Shown piece by piece: positions 1 to 7,091 of a DNA stretch of 17,486 nucleotides (positions within the stretch are counted from its first letter, which is position 1; the number at the start of each line of letters is the position of its first letter). The stretch spans positions 1-17,486 of the forward strand of contig JABGQJ010000083.1 in assembly GCA_018648945.1 (NCBI GenBank). The letters are read 5' to 3'. Position numbers and translations under genes: made by a program. The stretch comes from Victivallales bacterium. Lineage in GTDB: Bacteria > Verrucomicrobiota > Lentisphaeria > Oligosphaerales > Lenti-02. The notes below the pieces were generated by a model that worked only from the letters and a program-made list of their open reading frames with translations, made no database searches and was not told where the DNA came from.

Positions 1-254
1 GGACTGTCGCCGATGGCCACTTTTCCCCCCGCTTCCTGGACCAGAATCGTGGCGGCCCGGACGACGCTGGGATGGGTGGTCACCGCTTCGTCTGGCGAAA
101 ATGCCCCGAGCAGGTTGGGTTTCAGCAACACCTTCTGGCCAGGCTGGACAAACGCTTCCATGCCGCCCAAGGGGGCGAGGACGCGGCGCATGGCCGCCAG
201 CACAGCTTCCGGGTCGTAGGTGCGAATGGCTTCGAGGGACACCTTGGCTGGCAT
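1..254 (-). CDS. DUF362 domain-containing protein, N-terminal part (cut by window edge)
   Basis: The first 84 residues are visible; the rest lies beyond base 1. The protein starts MPAKVSLEAIRTYD and then shows the pattern typical of DUF362 N-termini: VLLKPNLL, a TTHPSVVRAA segment, and GGKVAIGDSP at the edge. DUF362 proteins are of uncertain function; many carry a C-terminal ferredoxin-like 4Fe-4S domain, but that part is not visible here. The ATG at 254 overlaps the last base of the mtaB stop codon (TGATG), and a strong GGAGG-type ribosome binding site (plus-strand 262-266) lies 7 bases upstream inside mtaB. This supports translational coupling as the last visible gene of the dnaN-recF cluster. 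Family call is from motif recognition only. Confidence 0.82.
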   Translation of the reverse strand, partial: MPAKVSLEAIRTYDPEAVLAAMRRVLAPLGGMEAFVQPGQKVLLKPNLLGAFSPDEAVTTHPSVVRAATILVQEAGGKVAIGDS

Positions 255-1576
255 CAGCTCTCCTCCACATGCTGTCCCAAGACGTGGCGGCCGTGGCTGG
301 CGTGGGTGAGTCGGACAGAGATCAGGGCGTTCTCCTGCCCAGAGAAGTCGGGCACCTCCACCCGCAGGTAGTTGTCCGACCACCCCTCCCAGTTGCCCGC
401 TTGGTTGCGCTCCTCGGTGACGATCTGCACGATCTGCCCGACCTGTGACCGGGCGAATTCCTCTGCCTTGCGCAGACCGATCTGGGTCAGACAATCGGCG
501 CGCTCCGTGGCCAGATTCCCGGGAACTTGGTCAGAGAAGGAAGCTGCGGGAGTGCCTTCGCGCGGCGAGTAGGTGAACACATGCAGATGGTCGATTGGGA
601 GGCGCTCAATCGTCTCCTTGCAGACCTTGAAGGTCGCATCCGTCTCGCCGGGGAAGCCCGCAATGATATCGGTCCCGAGGCAGAGTCCGGGCAGGGCATG
701 CGTAGCCAGTTGGGCGAATTCCGCGTACTCCGTCACCCGGTACCGCCGGTTCATACGCGCCAGAATCCCGTCCTCGCCATACTGCAGCGGCAGGTGCAGG
801 AACCGGCAAATGCGCGGGTTGGCGGCCATCACCTCGATCACCCGGTGCAGGATGGGACCTGGCTCGGTGGAACTGAGCCGGATCCGGAAGTCGCCAGGCA
901 GCTTCAGCAGCGCAATCAGCACGTCGGCCAGGTCGCGGCCCTGGTGGCTATAGGTGGCGATATTGACGCCGGTGAGCACGAGTTCGTGGTACCCATGGGC
1001 CACCAGCTCGCGCGCCTCCCGCAGCCAGTCGTCCCAATCGCGAGAGCGAGCTGGGCCCCGGGCATAGGGCACGATGCAGTAGCTGCAGAAGAACTCGCAC
1101 CCCTCTTGGATCTTCAGGTTGGCCCTCGTGCGTTCGCCAAAGACGCCGGTGCCCTCCTCGCGGAACCCATCGCCTGGCAAGGGATCGCATGGTACGAGCG
1201 ACACCGTGCCAGGGACCAACTGGTCCGGCAAGTACTCGCAGAGTCGGGTCTTCACTGGATTGGGAACCACCAAATCCACCGTGCCATCGGCCACCCAGGC
1301 GTCGGCAGCGACGTTTGCATCGCAACCCGCGAGCACCAGATACGTGCCAGGGAACCGCCGACGCATGGCCCGTGCAGCCTGCCTGGTCTTGCGGGCGGCA
1401 GCGGCCGTGACCGTACAGCTGTTGATGACCGCCAGGTCACACGGCTCGTTCCAGGCCACCATCGCGAAACCATGCCGCTCAAGAGTGCCGGCGATCAGCG
1501 CGGAGTCCGCTTGATTGAGGCGACAACCCAGGGTGTGGATCGCTGCCCTGCCTGTCCATCGGCGCTCAGTGCCCAT
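254..1576 (-). CDS. mtaB: tRNA N6-threonylcarbamoyladenosine (t6A37) methylthiotransferase MtaB
   Basis: A 440-residue radical SAM methylthiotransferase of the MiaB/MtaB family, which converts t6A37 to ms2t6A37 in ANN-decoding tRNAs. Seen: an N-terminal UPF0004 domain opening HTLGCRLNQADS with cluster cysteines C18, C54 (NSCTVT) and C85 (AGCDA); a radical SAM core with CxxxCxxC at C160, C164 and C167 (EGCEFFCSYCIVPYARG); and a C-terminal TRAM-like segment from about residue 365. HTLGCRLNQ and the PYARG continuation fit MtaB better than MiaB or RimO. Length is normal for MtaB. I chose the ATG at 1576: the open frame runs to 2143, but the upstream part is inside the kinase gene and has no family resemblance. 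The start overlaps the end of the kinase by 11 bases. Product confidence is high; the MtaB rather than MiaB subtype is somewhat less certain. Confidence 0.92.
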   Translation of the reverse strand: MGTERRWTGRAAIHTLGCRLNQADSALIAGTLERHGFAMVAWNEPCDLAVINSCTVTAAAARKTRQAARAMRRRFPGTYLVLAGCDANVAADAWVADGTVDLVVPNPVKTRLCEYLPDQLVPGTVSLVPCDPLPGDGFREEGTGVFGERTRANLKIQEGCEFFCSYCIVPYARGPARSRDWDDWLREARELVAHGYHELVLTGVNIATYSHQGRDLADVLIALLKLPGDFRIRLSSTEPGPILHRVIEVMAANPRICRFLHLPLQYGEDGILARMNRRYRVTEYAEFAQLATHALPGLCLGTDIIAGFPGETDATFKVCKETIERLPIDHLHVFTYSPREGTPAASFSDQVPGNLATERADCLTQIGLRKAEEFARSQVGQIVQIVTEERNQAGNWEGWSDNYLRVEVPDFSGQENALISVRLTHASHGRHVLGQHVEES

Positions 1577-2945
1577 GCTTCTGCCATCGTCTGAATCGCT
1601 GTTCGAGGAGTTCTGCAGTGTCACCATCCGGTTCGCAACGACCGGAGCCGGTGCCAGACGAAACCGCCACGCCCAAGGCCATGGCGGCGGCACCAAGCAG
1701 GGAATTTCCGCCGGCGTCCACGGTCGGGCAGTTGAGGATGTCCGCGATGATCTGTCGCCAGACGGGACTCTTGCCGCCGCCGCCAGCGAGCTTGATCGTG
1801 TTCTTGCCATGCTCGATTTGCAGGTCGTCCTCAAGAAGCTCCCGCAAAGTGAAGCCAATCCCCTCCAACGTCGCGTATGCCGCGGCCCCGAACTCGCAGG
1901 TCTGTGGCAGGCCGTCATCACCACCAATCTGGCCCGGCCAGAACGGGGGGGAATCGAGCTCCACCGATGGCCGCTGCGAGAGCGCAGCTTCATCGAATGC
2001 CCGAGCCGCAAGATCCGGACACAGCTGTTCCCGGACCCAATCCAGGGCCAGGCACCCTTCGTCACGGGTAGCCAATTCGTAGTACCGATCGCCGGGGTAG
2101 GGACCCCAGAACGTGTTCTTGCCATAGGGCCCGGGAACGCCACCGGTGCAGCGGTAGGCTACCAGCGCGGTTCCCAAGGTCGCGAGAACCGTTCCTTCCG
2201 ACACCCCGTTGCCGTAGGCACCGCAGGTCTGGTCGTTGCCGGCAAAGACAATGCGAAGCCCGGGCATCAGGCCAAGAGGAGCGCATGGTTTGACCGTGGA
2301 CAGCCCCTCGGCGAGCGAGACTACCGCTGGCAGTTGTTCGCTCTGGATGCCAGCATATGCCATGGCCACGGGCCACCACCTGTGTTCGGCAAGGGAGTAG
2401 AGCCCGCCCATGGCCGCCAGATTCTCGTCGATGGCATTCGGCACCCCCAAGCGCAGGGCCAGGAAACCAGGCAGAGAGACAAGCTGGCCAGCCGCCAAGG
2501 AGGCATTCTTGGTCACAGCCTGCCGCACCTTGCAAACCTGTAGCTGGGGAATGGGATCGGAGAAACTGCAGTGCTGGTGGAACTCGCTCCCAAATGCGGC
2601 CCGGGCCAGCACAGACTCCTGCTCTGCGGTGCGGTCCAGCCAACTGATGACCGACGTGAGAGCCTTCCCTTGCGAATCCACGAAGAGGAAGCTCTGCGCC
2701 TGGCTGCCGAGGGCGATATCGGTGAGCTGTTGCACTCCGATACCAGCCTCTTTGCAGACATCGCCGATCACCTGGACAGCGCGCTCCCAGGAATCCTCCG
2801 CCGCAAACTCGTATCGGTCGGGCCCGTGGTAGGTATAGGTAACCGGTTGGGATGCTTCGCCCAGAGGCCGGAGGCCGCCTGAGAACAGGCCTGCCTTCAG
2901 GTTCGTTGATCCACAATCCAGCGCTAGCACAAAACGTTCAGCCAT
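1566..2945 (-). CDS. FGGY-family carbohydrate kinase (xylulokinase-like)
   Basis: A 459-residue sugar kinase of the FGGY/actin-like ATPase fold, a little shorter than typical xylulokinases (about 490-500). Seen: the phosphate-1 motif DCGSTNLKAG at residues 10-19; the second motif FAGNDQTCGAYGNG at 234-247 with D238 as probable catalytic base; and the adenosine-binding LAGGGGKSPVWRQI at 386-399. The substrate-facing segment reads GSQAQSFLFVD and SWLDRT, where xylulokinases usually have GQMHG and WxDxR, so D-xylulose cannot be assumed; other pentoses, hexuloses or polyols are possible. It overlaps the upstream permease by 8 bases and the downstream mtaB by 11, which suggests co-expression with the permease and possibly a shared substrate. 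Family is certain; substrate is open. Confidence 0.88.
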   Translation of the reverse strand: MAERFVLALDCGSTNLKAGLFSGGLRPLGEASQPVTYTYHGPDRYEFAAEDSWERAVQVIGDVCKEAGIGVQQLTDIALGSQAQSFLFVDSQGKALTSVISWLDRTAEQESVLARAAFGSEFHQHCSFSDPIPQLQVCKVRQAVTKNASLAAGQLVSLPGFLALRLGVPNAIDENLAAMGGLYSLAEHRWWPVAMAYAGIQSEQLPAVVSLAEGLSTVKPCAPLGLMPGLRIVFAGNDQTCGAYGNGVSEGTVLATLGTALVAYRCTGGVPGPYGKNTFWGPYPGDRYYELATRDEGCLALDWVREQLCPDLAARAFDEAALSQRPSVELDSPPFWPGQIGGDDGLPQTCEFGAAAYATLEGIGFTLRELLEDDLQIEHGKNTIKLAGGGGKSPVWRQIIADILNCPTVDAGGNSLLGAAAMALGVAVSSGTGSGRCEPDGDTAELLEQRFRRWQKHGH

Positions 2946-3885
2946 CGGACACAGGTTCCTGAATGCGGGCAGGTTTCTGGCTGGCCCACAACTTGGGCAC
3001 GATCTCGGCCAGGAAGAGCCCGAGGAGAATGAGGAAGGTACCAGCAGACATGTAGCCGTTGATGGTCTCGCCCCGGATGAAAATAGCGAGAATAGAGGCC
3101 AGCACCGGCTTCAGGAAGAACGACATGGAACCACCCTGCGCACTGGTGTTGTGGATGCCGTAGTAGTAGAGCCCATAGGCAACAGTTGTGCCAATCACTG
3201 CCAGGTAGAGTACAGTCGGCCACGCTGGTGCCAAGCTGGTGAAGCAGCTGATGGGAAGTCGGAACGCGATGAACGGCAAGAGAAAGAGAGAACCAAACAT
3301 GGCACTGAACCCCATCACCACCGTGGCGCCATACCGGGGCATGATCCGCTTCGAGATGCAGATGCTCAGGGCGAAACAGAACGCCGATAGGAGCATGACC
3401 GCAAGTCCCTGTACCGAGGAGACCTCCGGGGTGCCGGATTCCCAGGCGAAGAAAGTCACCCCGACCGCTCCGAGCAGGACCCCGCCGATCTTGACTGCCG
3501 TCCACTTCTCGCGGTTGATAAACGGCGCAAGCAAGGTGACAAACACTGGATTGGCACTGAAGACGACCGCCGCCGAAGCAGCCTTGTCCATCATCACGAT
3601 GGCCACATGGAACAGAGTGATGCCCACGCTGATGCCGATGATTCCGTTCAGCGCAAACAGCCCATAGTCCTTGGCTCCCAAGCGCAGCTCACGCCTGATA
3701 CGTCGCCATGACAGCCCGATCAACGCCACCCCGGTGATGAAGAAGCGCAGGAACACGACCACCATGGAATTCACGGTCGGCACCTGGTCGTGAAGTTCCT
3801 TGCTCGCAATCTCGATGGTGCTGAAGAGAAAGATAGCGCCCAGTAGGGCCAACCAACCACGCAGGGCATGGGAACTGTCTTTCAT
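2938..3885 (-). CDS. EamA/DMT-superfamily membrane transporter
   Basis: A 315-residue polytopic inner-membrane protein of the drug/metabolite transporter superfamily. It has the duplicated EamA layout of about ten hydrophobic segments: the first half begins WLALLGAIFLFSTIEIASKE and the second begins near VQGLAVMLLSAFCFALSI. An Arg/Glu-containing loop (INREKWT) sits near the end of the first half, and a conserved-looking PVLASILAIF lies in the penultimate part. Such permeases export or import small metabolites such as amino acids, nucleosides or cofactor precursors; the substrate cannot be read here. Its ATG overlaps the recF stop as ATGA (3882-3885), and its own stop lies 8 bases inside the kinase gene. 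Helix count is by eye. Confidence 0.87.
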   Translation of the reverse strand: MKDSSHALRGWLALLGAIFLFSTIEIASKELHDQVPTVNSMVVVFLRFFITGVALIGLSWRRIRRELRLGAKDYGLFALNGIIGISVGITLFHVAIVMMDKAASAAVVFSANPVFVTLLAPFINREKWTAVKIGGVLLGAVGVTFFAWESGTPEVSSVQGLAVMLLSAFCFALSICISKRIMPRYGATVVMGFSAMFGSLFLLPFIAFRLPISCFTSLAPAWPTVLYLAVIGTTVAYGLYYYGIHNTSAQGGSMSFFLKPVLASILAIFIRGETINGYMSAGTFLILLGLFLAEIVPKLWASQKPARIQEPVSDG

Positions 3886-5000
3886 AGGCTCTCGATACTT
3901 CCAGATTCCACTTGGTACATGTGAAGGCCATCCCGAGGCAGCTCCTCAGGCAGTTCGGTGGCCGTGATCAGTACTTGATCCGCTTCGGCCACGCATTCGA
4001 ACAGCGCCCGCCGTCGCTGACTGTCCAACTCCCCGAATACATCGTCTACGAGCAACACGACGGCCCGCTCGGGAGTGACCACACCTCGGATCACGCCAAG
4101 TGACGCCAACCGCAAGGCAATGGCACTCATCCGGCATTCGCCCTCCGAACCGTATCGCGCCAGTGGCCGACCGGCAAGATGGATGTTCACATTCGCGAGA
4201 TGAGGTCCCACACACGTCCGCATCTCACGCGTGTCCCGGATGCGCGACTTGTCGAGGGACTCCCGGAATGCGGCTTCCACTTCGGCGGCTATGGGTTGAC
4301 CTTCCCAGAATGACGAGTACTTCGCCACAATCTTCCCTCCCCCATCCACAAACAGACGTTCTCCCACTGCGCCAAGTTGGCGGTTGAGCTCGCCCACCAA
4401 CTCCCCACGGACCACTTCCAGGGCCGTGCCATGGACCACAACCAATTCGTCGTAGGCCGCCAACGCATGCTCTGGATAGGTATCACTCGCTCTCAGGATC
4501 GCGTTCCGAGACCGGATGGCCAGATGGAAGGACTGCAGATGCCCGAGGTAGGCAGGCCGGGTCTGCGTGCAGAGGATATCCAGAAAACGACGACGCTCCC
4601 GGGCAGGTCCACGCACCAGATCAATGTCCTCAGGGACCAGCGGCACACACTGGAACTGGTTGATGAACTCGCTGGCGCGATCGACCAGATTCCCATCGAG
4701 CGCCAGCGTGCGACGTTCCCCGTAGCTTACTTCGAGCCGATGAATGGCCAGGGGGTCGGCTTCAGTGGAGCCTATCTCCCCTTCAACGACGAAGCTGTCT
4801 GCGCCCCACTGGCGAAGAACCCCAATGGTGTGGGTGCGGAAGGAGCGCAGCAAGGCGAGGTAGCAGACGGCTTCGAGGACGTTGCTCTTTCCCTGGCCAT
4901 TCCGACCAAGCAAAACCGACAGGCCAGGCTCGAAGCTGACGAGTGAGTCGGAGTAGTTCCGGAAGGCCTGCAGACGCAGCTTGCCCAGGTACGCGCTCAC
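3882..5000 (-). CDS. recF: DNA replication and repair protein RecF
   Basis: A 372-residue (from the preferred start) SMC/ABC-like ATPase that loads RecA at single-strand gaps together with RecO and RecR. Seen: Walker A GRNGQGKS at residues 32-39; the RecF-typical LVPEDIDLVRGP and RERRRFLD at about 121-141; a signature motif GSEGECR around S285; and Walker B VVLLVDDVFGELD at 314-326. The signature reads SEGE where most RecF proteins have SQGQ, while the serine is kept. The frame is open back to a GTG at 5069, but I prefer the GTG at 5000: RecF proteins begin almost directly at the YLxKLRLQAFRNY strand, length then matches the family, and a GGGG run lies just upstream. Order dnaN-recF is classical, but dnaA is absent. 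The start is the only doubtful point. Confidence 0.95.
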   Translation of the reverse strand: MSAYLGKLRLQAFRNYSDSLVSFEPGLSVLLGRNGQGKSNVLEAVCYLALLRSFRTHTIGVLRQWGADSFVVEGEIGSTEADPLAIHRLEVSYGERRTLALDGNLVDRASEFINQFQCVPLVPEDIDLVRGPARERRRFLDILCTQTRPAYLGHLQSFHLAIRSRNAILRASDTYPEHALAAYDELVVVHGTALEVVRGELVGELNRQLGAVGERLFVDGGGKIVAKYSSFWEGQPIAAEVEAAFRESLDKSRIRDTREMRTCVGPHLANVNIHLAGRPLARYGSEGECRMSAIALRLASLGVIRGVVTPERAVVLLVDDVFGELDSQRRRALFECVAEADQVLITATELPEELPRDGLHMYQVESGSIESL

Positions 5001-5090
5001 CTCGTCACCCCGGTCAACCGCGACCACCTGTGCCGCTGACCGGCAAGGCAGTCCACTCGTTCCTGACACTCCGAGAAGGGAGCTGGGGTA

Positions 5091-6182
5091 CTAGTCGCGC
5101 ATGGGCATGACAACGTAGATGAATCCCTCGTCGCCAGCCAACGCCACAGGGCTGAAGCCGTCGTTGAACTGCATGATCAGCTGGTCGCATTCCAGCTCCC
5201 GCAGGGGATCACGGAAGAAATCGGGATTGAAGGAAAGCTCGAACCGATCGCCTTCGTACGAGACATCCATGGGCTCCTCTGCCTCGCCTACTTCGGCGCT
5301 GCTCGCGGAAATGCTCATGTTGCCGTTTTCCAGGGCCATCATGACCGAGGCGCTACTGTCGCTGACGACCAGGGCCACGCGACCCAGAACATGCTCGAAC
5401 GTCACACGTGGAATCGCGACCGAATGGGCGAAGCTCTGGGGGATCACCTGCCGGTAATTCGGGTAGCTGCCTTCGACCAACTTGGAGGAGATCACCGTGT
5501 CCGTGCACTCAAAGACGGCCCGGGCCTGGGAGAGCTTCACGCCCACCTTCTCTTGGCCACCGAGGAGCTTTGACAGTTCCGACACGATCTTACTCGGCAG
5601 AATCACATCCCCATCGGGAGCGCCTTCTTCCTCGAGGCTGCGCTCGATGAGAGCAAGGCGACGGCCATCGGTGGCGGCAATCGACAGCATCCCTTCACGG
5701 ACGCTCAGCAGCACGCCATTCAGCACGTGGCGGGATTCGTCACTACTCCGGGAGTAGGCAACTTTCGCCAGACACTTCTTCAGGTCGATGGCCGGCATGG
5801 AGAACGCCCACTCCTCGTCGAACTCCTTGTCTTCCGGGAAGTCCTGGGGATCGAGACCAAGGATCTTGAACGAGGACCGACCACACTGGATCTGGGTCTG
5901 GTTGTTCTCGTCCATCGTCAGCGTCACATCGCCCTCTGGCAGGGCACCAATGATGCTCTGTAGCTTCTTCGCCGGAAGGGTGGTGGAGCCAGCTTGCTCA
6001 ACGAAGGCCGGGATGGTCGTGCGAATCGCCACCTCCAGGTCAGTGGTGGACAGGGAAAGAGACTCCCCGTCGGCCACGAGCAGCACGTTGTTCAGGATGG
6101 GCAGGGTTGTCCGGCTCCCAACGAAGGGAGACACGCGACTCATGCCGATGCGTAAGTTATCTCTGGAAACCGTTACCTTCAT
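5091..6182 (-). CDS. dnaN: DNA polymerase III beta subunit (sliding clamp)
   Basis: A 363-residue protein of full family length that forms the ring-shaped processivity clamp around DNA. Seen: the N-terminal MKVTVSRDNL followed by FVGSRTTLPILNNVLL and STTDLEVAIRTT; the second-domain segment HVLNGVLLSVREGMLSIAATDGRRLAL at about residues 147-173; and the C-terminal end YVVMPMRD, close to the conserved MPMR tail that lines the partner-binding pocket. The ATG at 6182 has a GAGGA ribosome binding site about 9-10 bases upstream. It heads the leftward cluster and reads away from the AT-rich region at 6183-6422, which presumably holds its promoter. Confidence 0.97.
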   Translation of the reverse strand: MKVTVSRDNLRIGMSRVSPFVGSRTTLPILNNVLLVADGESLSLSTTDLEVAIRTTIPAFVEQAGSTTLPAKKLQSIIGALPEGDVTLTMDENNQTQIQCGRSSFKILGLDPQDFPEDKEFDEEWAFSMPAIDLKKCLAKVAYSRSSDESRHVLNGVLLSVREGMLSIAATDGRRLALIERSLEEEGAPDGDVILPSKIVSELSKLLGGQEKVGVKLSQARAVFECTDTVISSKLVEGSYPNYRQVIPQSFAHSVAIPRVTFEHVLGRVALVVSDSSASVMMALENGNMSISASSAEVGEAEEPMDVSYEGDRFELSFNPDFFRDPLRELECDQLIMQFNDGFSPVALAGDEGFIYVVMPMRD

Positions 6183-6422
6183 GGTGGCAGTTCCTCGCTA
6201 ATTCACAGGTTGAAAGATTAAAACTAGTCTTCTTTTATATAGAATCAATATTATTATAGATGGGCACAAGTCAACCGCAGCGGAGAAGCGCCGGGCAACG
6301 GCAGTGAGTTACGGCTGTAGTAACCCGGTCAACCGATCTGGCGACAACCTGTTCACAACGTTATCAACATATTATTGTAGTGTGTACTCCGCACTTCCGA
6401 ACAAGTCGATTGTTAGCAGTTT
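6183..6422. other. AT-rich intergenic region with DnaA-box-like sites (candidate origin or DnaA-controlled region)
   Basis: This 240-base gap between divergent dnaN and the SIS gene is the longest non-coding stretch here and far more AT-rich than its surroundings, with about 6211-6258 below 25 % G+C. On the plus strand I find 9-mers close to the DnaA consensus TTATNCACA: TAATTCACA at 6199-6207 (one mismatch), TTATCAACA at 6361-6369 (one mismatch) and TTATGCACT at 6421-6429 (one mismatch, covering the SIS start codon). CTGTTCACA at 6349-6357 has two mismatches. A run of AT next to DnaA boxes beside dnaN is what an origin looks like, but no box is perfect and dnaA is not adjacent. It could instead be only a divergent promoter region. 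Confidence 0.4.
6247..6274 (-). promoter_or_regulatory. Candidate sigma70-type promoter for dnaN
   Basis: Read on the minus strand, TTGACT (6274-6269) is followed after 16 bases by AATATT (6252-6247). A perfect TATAAT lies at 6258-6253 but only 10 bases after the TTGACT, so the exact pairing of boxes is unclear. The stretch lies 65-92 bases upstream of the dnaN start. Consensus-like hexamers are expected by chance in AT-rich DNA, so confidence is low. Confidence 0.3.
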
Positions 6423-7091
6423 ATGCACTCGATGAATATACTGGATAATACATTGTTTACCAATTACTTAGATGATTTAGAGAAGCGTCTTCCCTCGCTG
6501 GGTCCATCGCGGTCTTCGCTGGCCGCTGCCGCCGACCTTCTGGTGATGGCTTTCGACGGCGGCAGCAAGCTTCTCGTCTGCGGGAACGGGGGTAGTGCGG
6601 CGGACAGCGAGCACATCGTCGGTGAACTGATGAAGGGCTTCGTGAGGCGTCGCCGGTTGGATTCTGACTCGCAGGACATGCTCATGGAGATCAATCCAGA
6701 GCTTGGGGAGGTGCTGTGTGCCGGGTTGCAGGAGGGCTTGCCGGCCATCGCCCTGACCGGTCACCTCTCGTTGCGCACGGCTGTGTCGAATGACAACGGG
6801 GGCGACCTGCCGTTTGCTCAACAGGTATGGGGATACGGCCGCCCGGGCGATGTTCTGTGGGCTATCTCAACGTCGGGCAACTCCCGTAGTGTACTGCTTG
6901 CAGCAGTGGCCGCCAAGGCGAGGGGGATGAGTGTTCTGGCCATGACGGGTTGTGAGGGCGGGCGGCTGGCCAAACTGGCAGACGTGTGTATCCGAACGCC
7001 ATCGTCCGAAACCTACCGAGCCCAGGAAGAACACATGGCGATCTACCACACGCTCTGCCTCGCTATTGAGCACCGTTTCTTCCCTGGATAG
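6423..7091 (+). CDS. SIS-domain phosphosugar isomerase, GmhA/DiaA family (probable sedoheptulose-7-phosphate isomerase)
   Basis: A 222-residue cytoplasmic SIS-fold protein. GmhA makes D-glycero-D-manno-heptose 7-phosphate from sedoheptulose 7-phosphate, the first step of ADP-heptose synthesis. Seen: CGNGGSAADSEHIVGELMKGF at residues 53-73, with H64 and E68 at GmhA zinc-ligand positions; the phosphate-binding STSGNS at 149-154; and AQEEHMAIYH at 200-209, with Q201 and H209 as the other ligand positions. These ligands argue for a real isomerase. An extra segment (about 75-115, ending LPAIALTGH) marks the longer variant of the family known from many bacteria. No clear ribosome binding site precedes ATG 6423; ATG 6432 is an alternative. 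It is divergent from dnaN, and its 3' end overlaps the opposite gene by 29 bases. DiaA, a paralogous DnaA-binding protein, is a second possibility given the location. Confidence 0.85.
   Translation: MHSMNILDNTLFTNYLDDLEKRLPSLGPSRSSLAAAADLLVMAFDGGSKLLVCGNGGSAADSEHIVGELMKGFVRRRRLDSDSQDMLMEINPELGEVLCAGLQEGLPAIALTGHLSLRTAVSNDNGGDLPFAQQVWGYGRPGDVLWAISTSGNSRSVLLAAVAAKARGMSVLAMTGCEGGRLAKLADVCIRTPSSETYRAQEEHMAIYHTLCLAIEHRFFPG

Noticed and set aside
527..1594. 355-residue open frame on the plus strand opposite mtaB
   Set aside because: Shadow of mtaB, whose cluster cysteines and family blocks are clear on the minus strand. No motif in the antisense product.
1577..2143. Upstream extension of the mtaB frame to a 629-residue product
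   Set aside because: The extension overlaps the kinase gene, is rich in Arg/Ser/Pro as expected for an out-of-frame read, and MtaB proteins start at the HTLGCxxN region.
1515..2543. 342-residue open frame on the plus strand across the mtaB-kinase junction
   Set aside because: Runs antisense across two supported genes and shows no family features.
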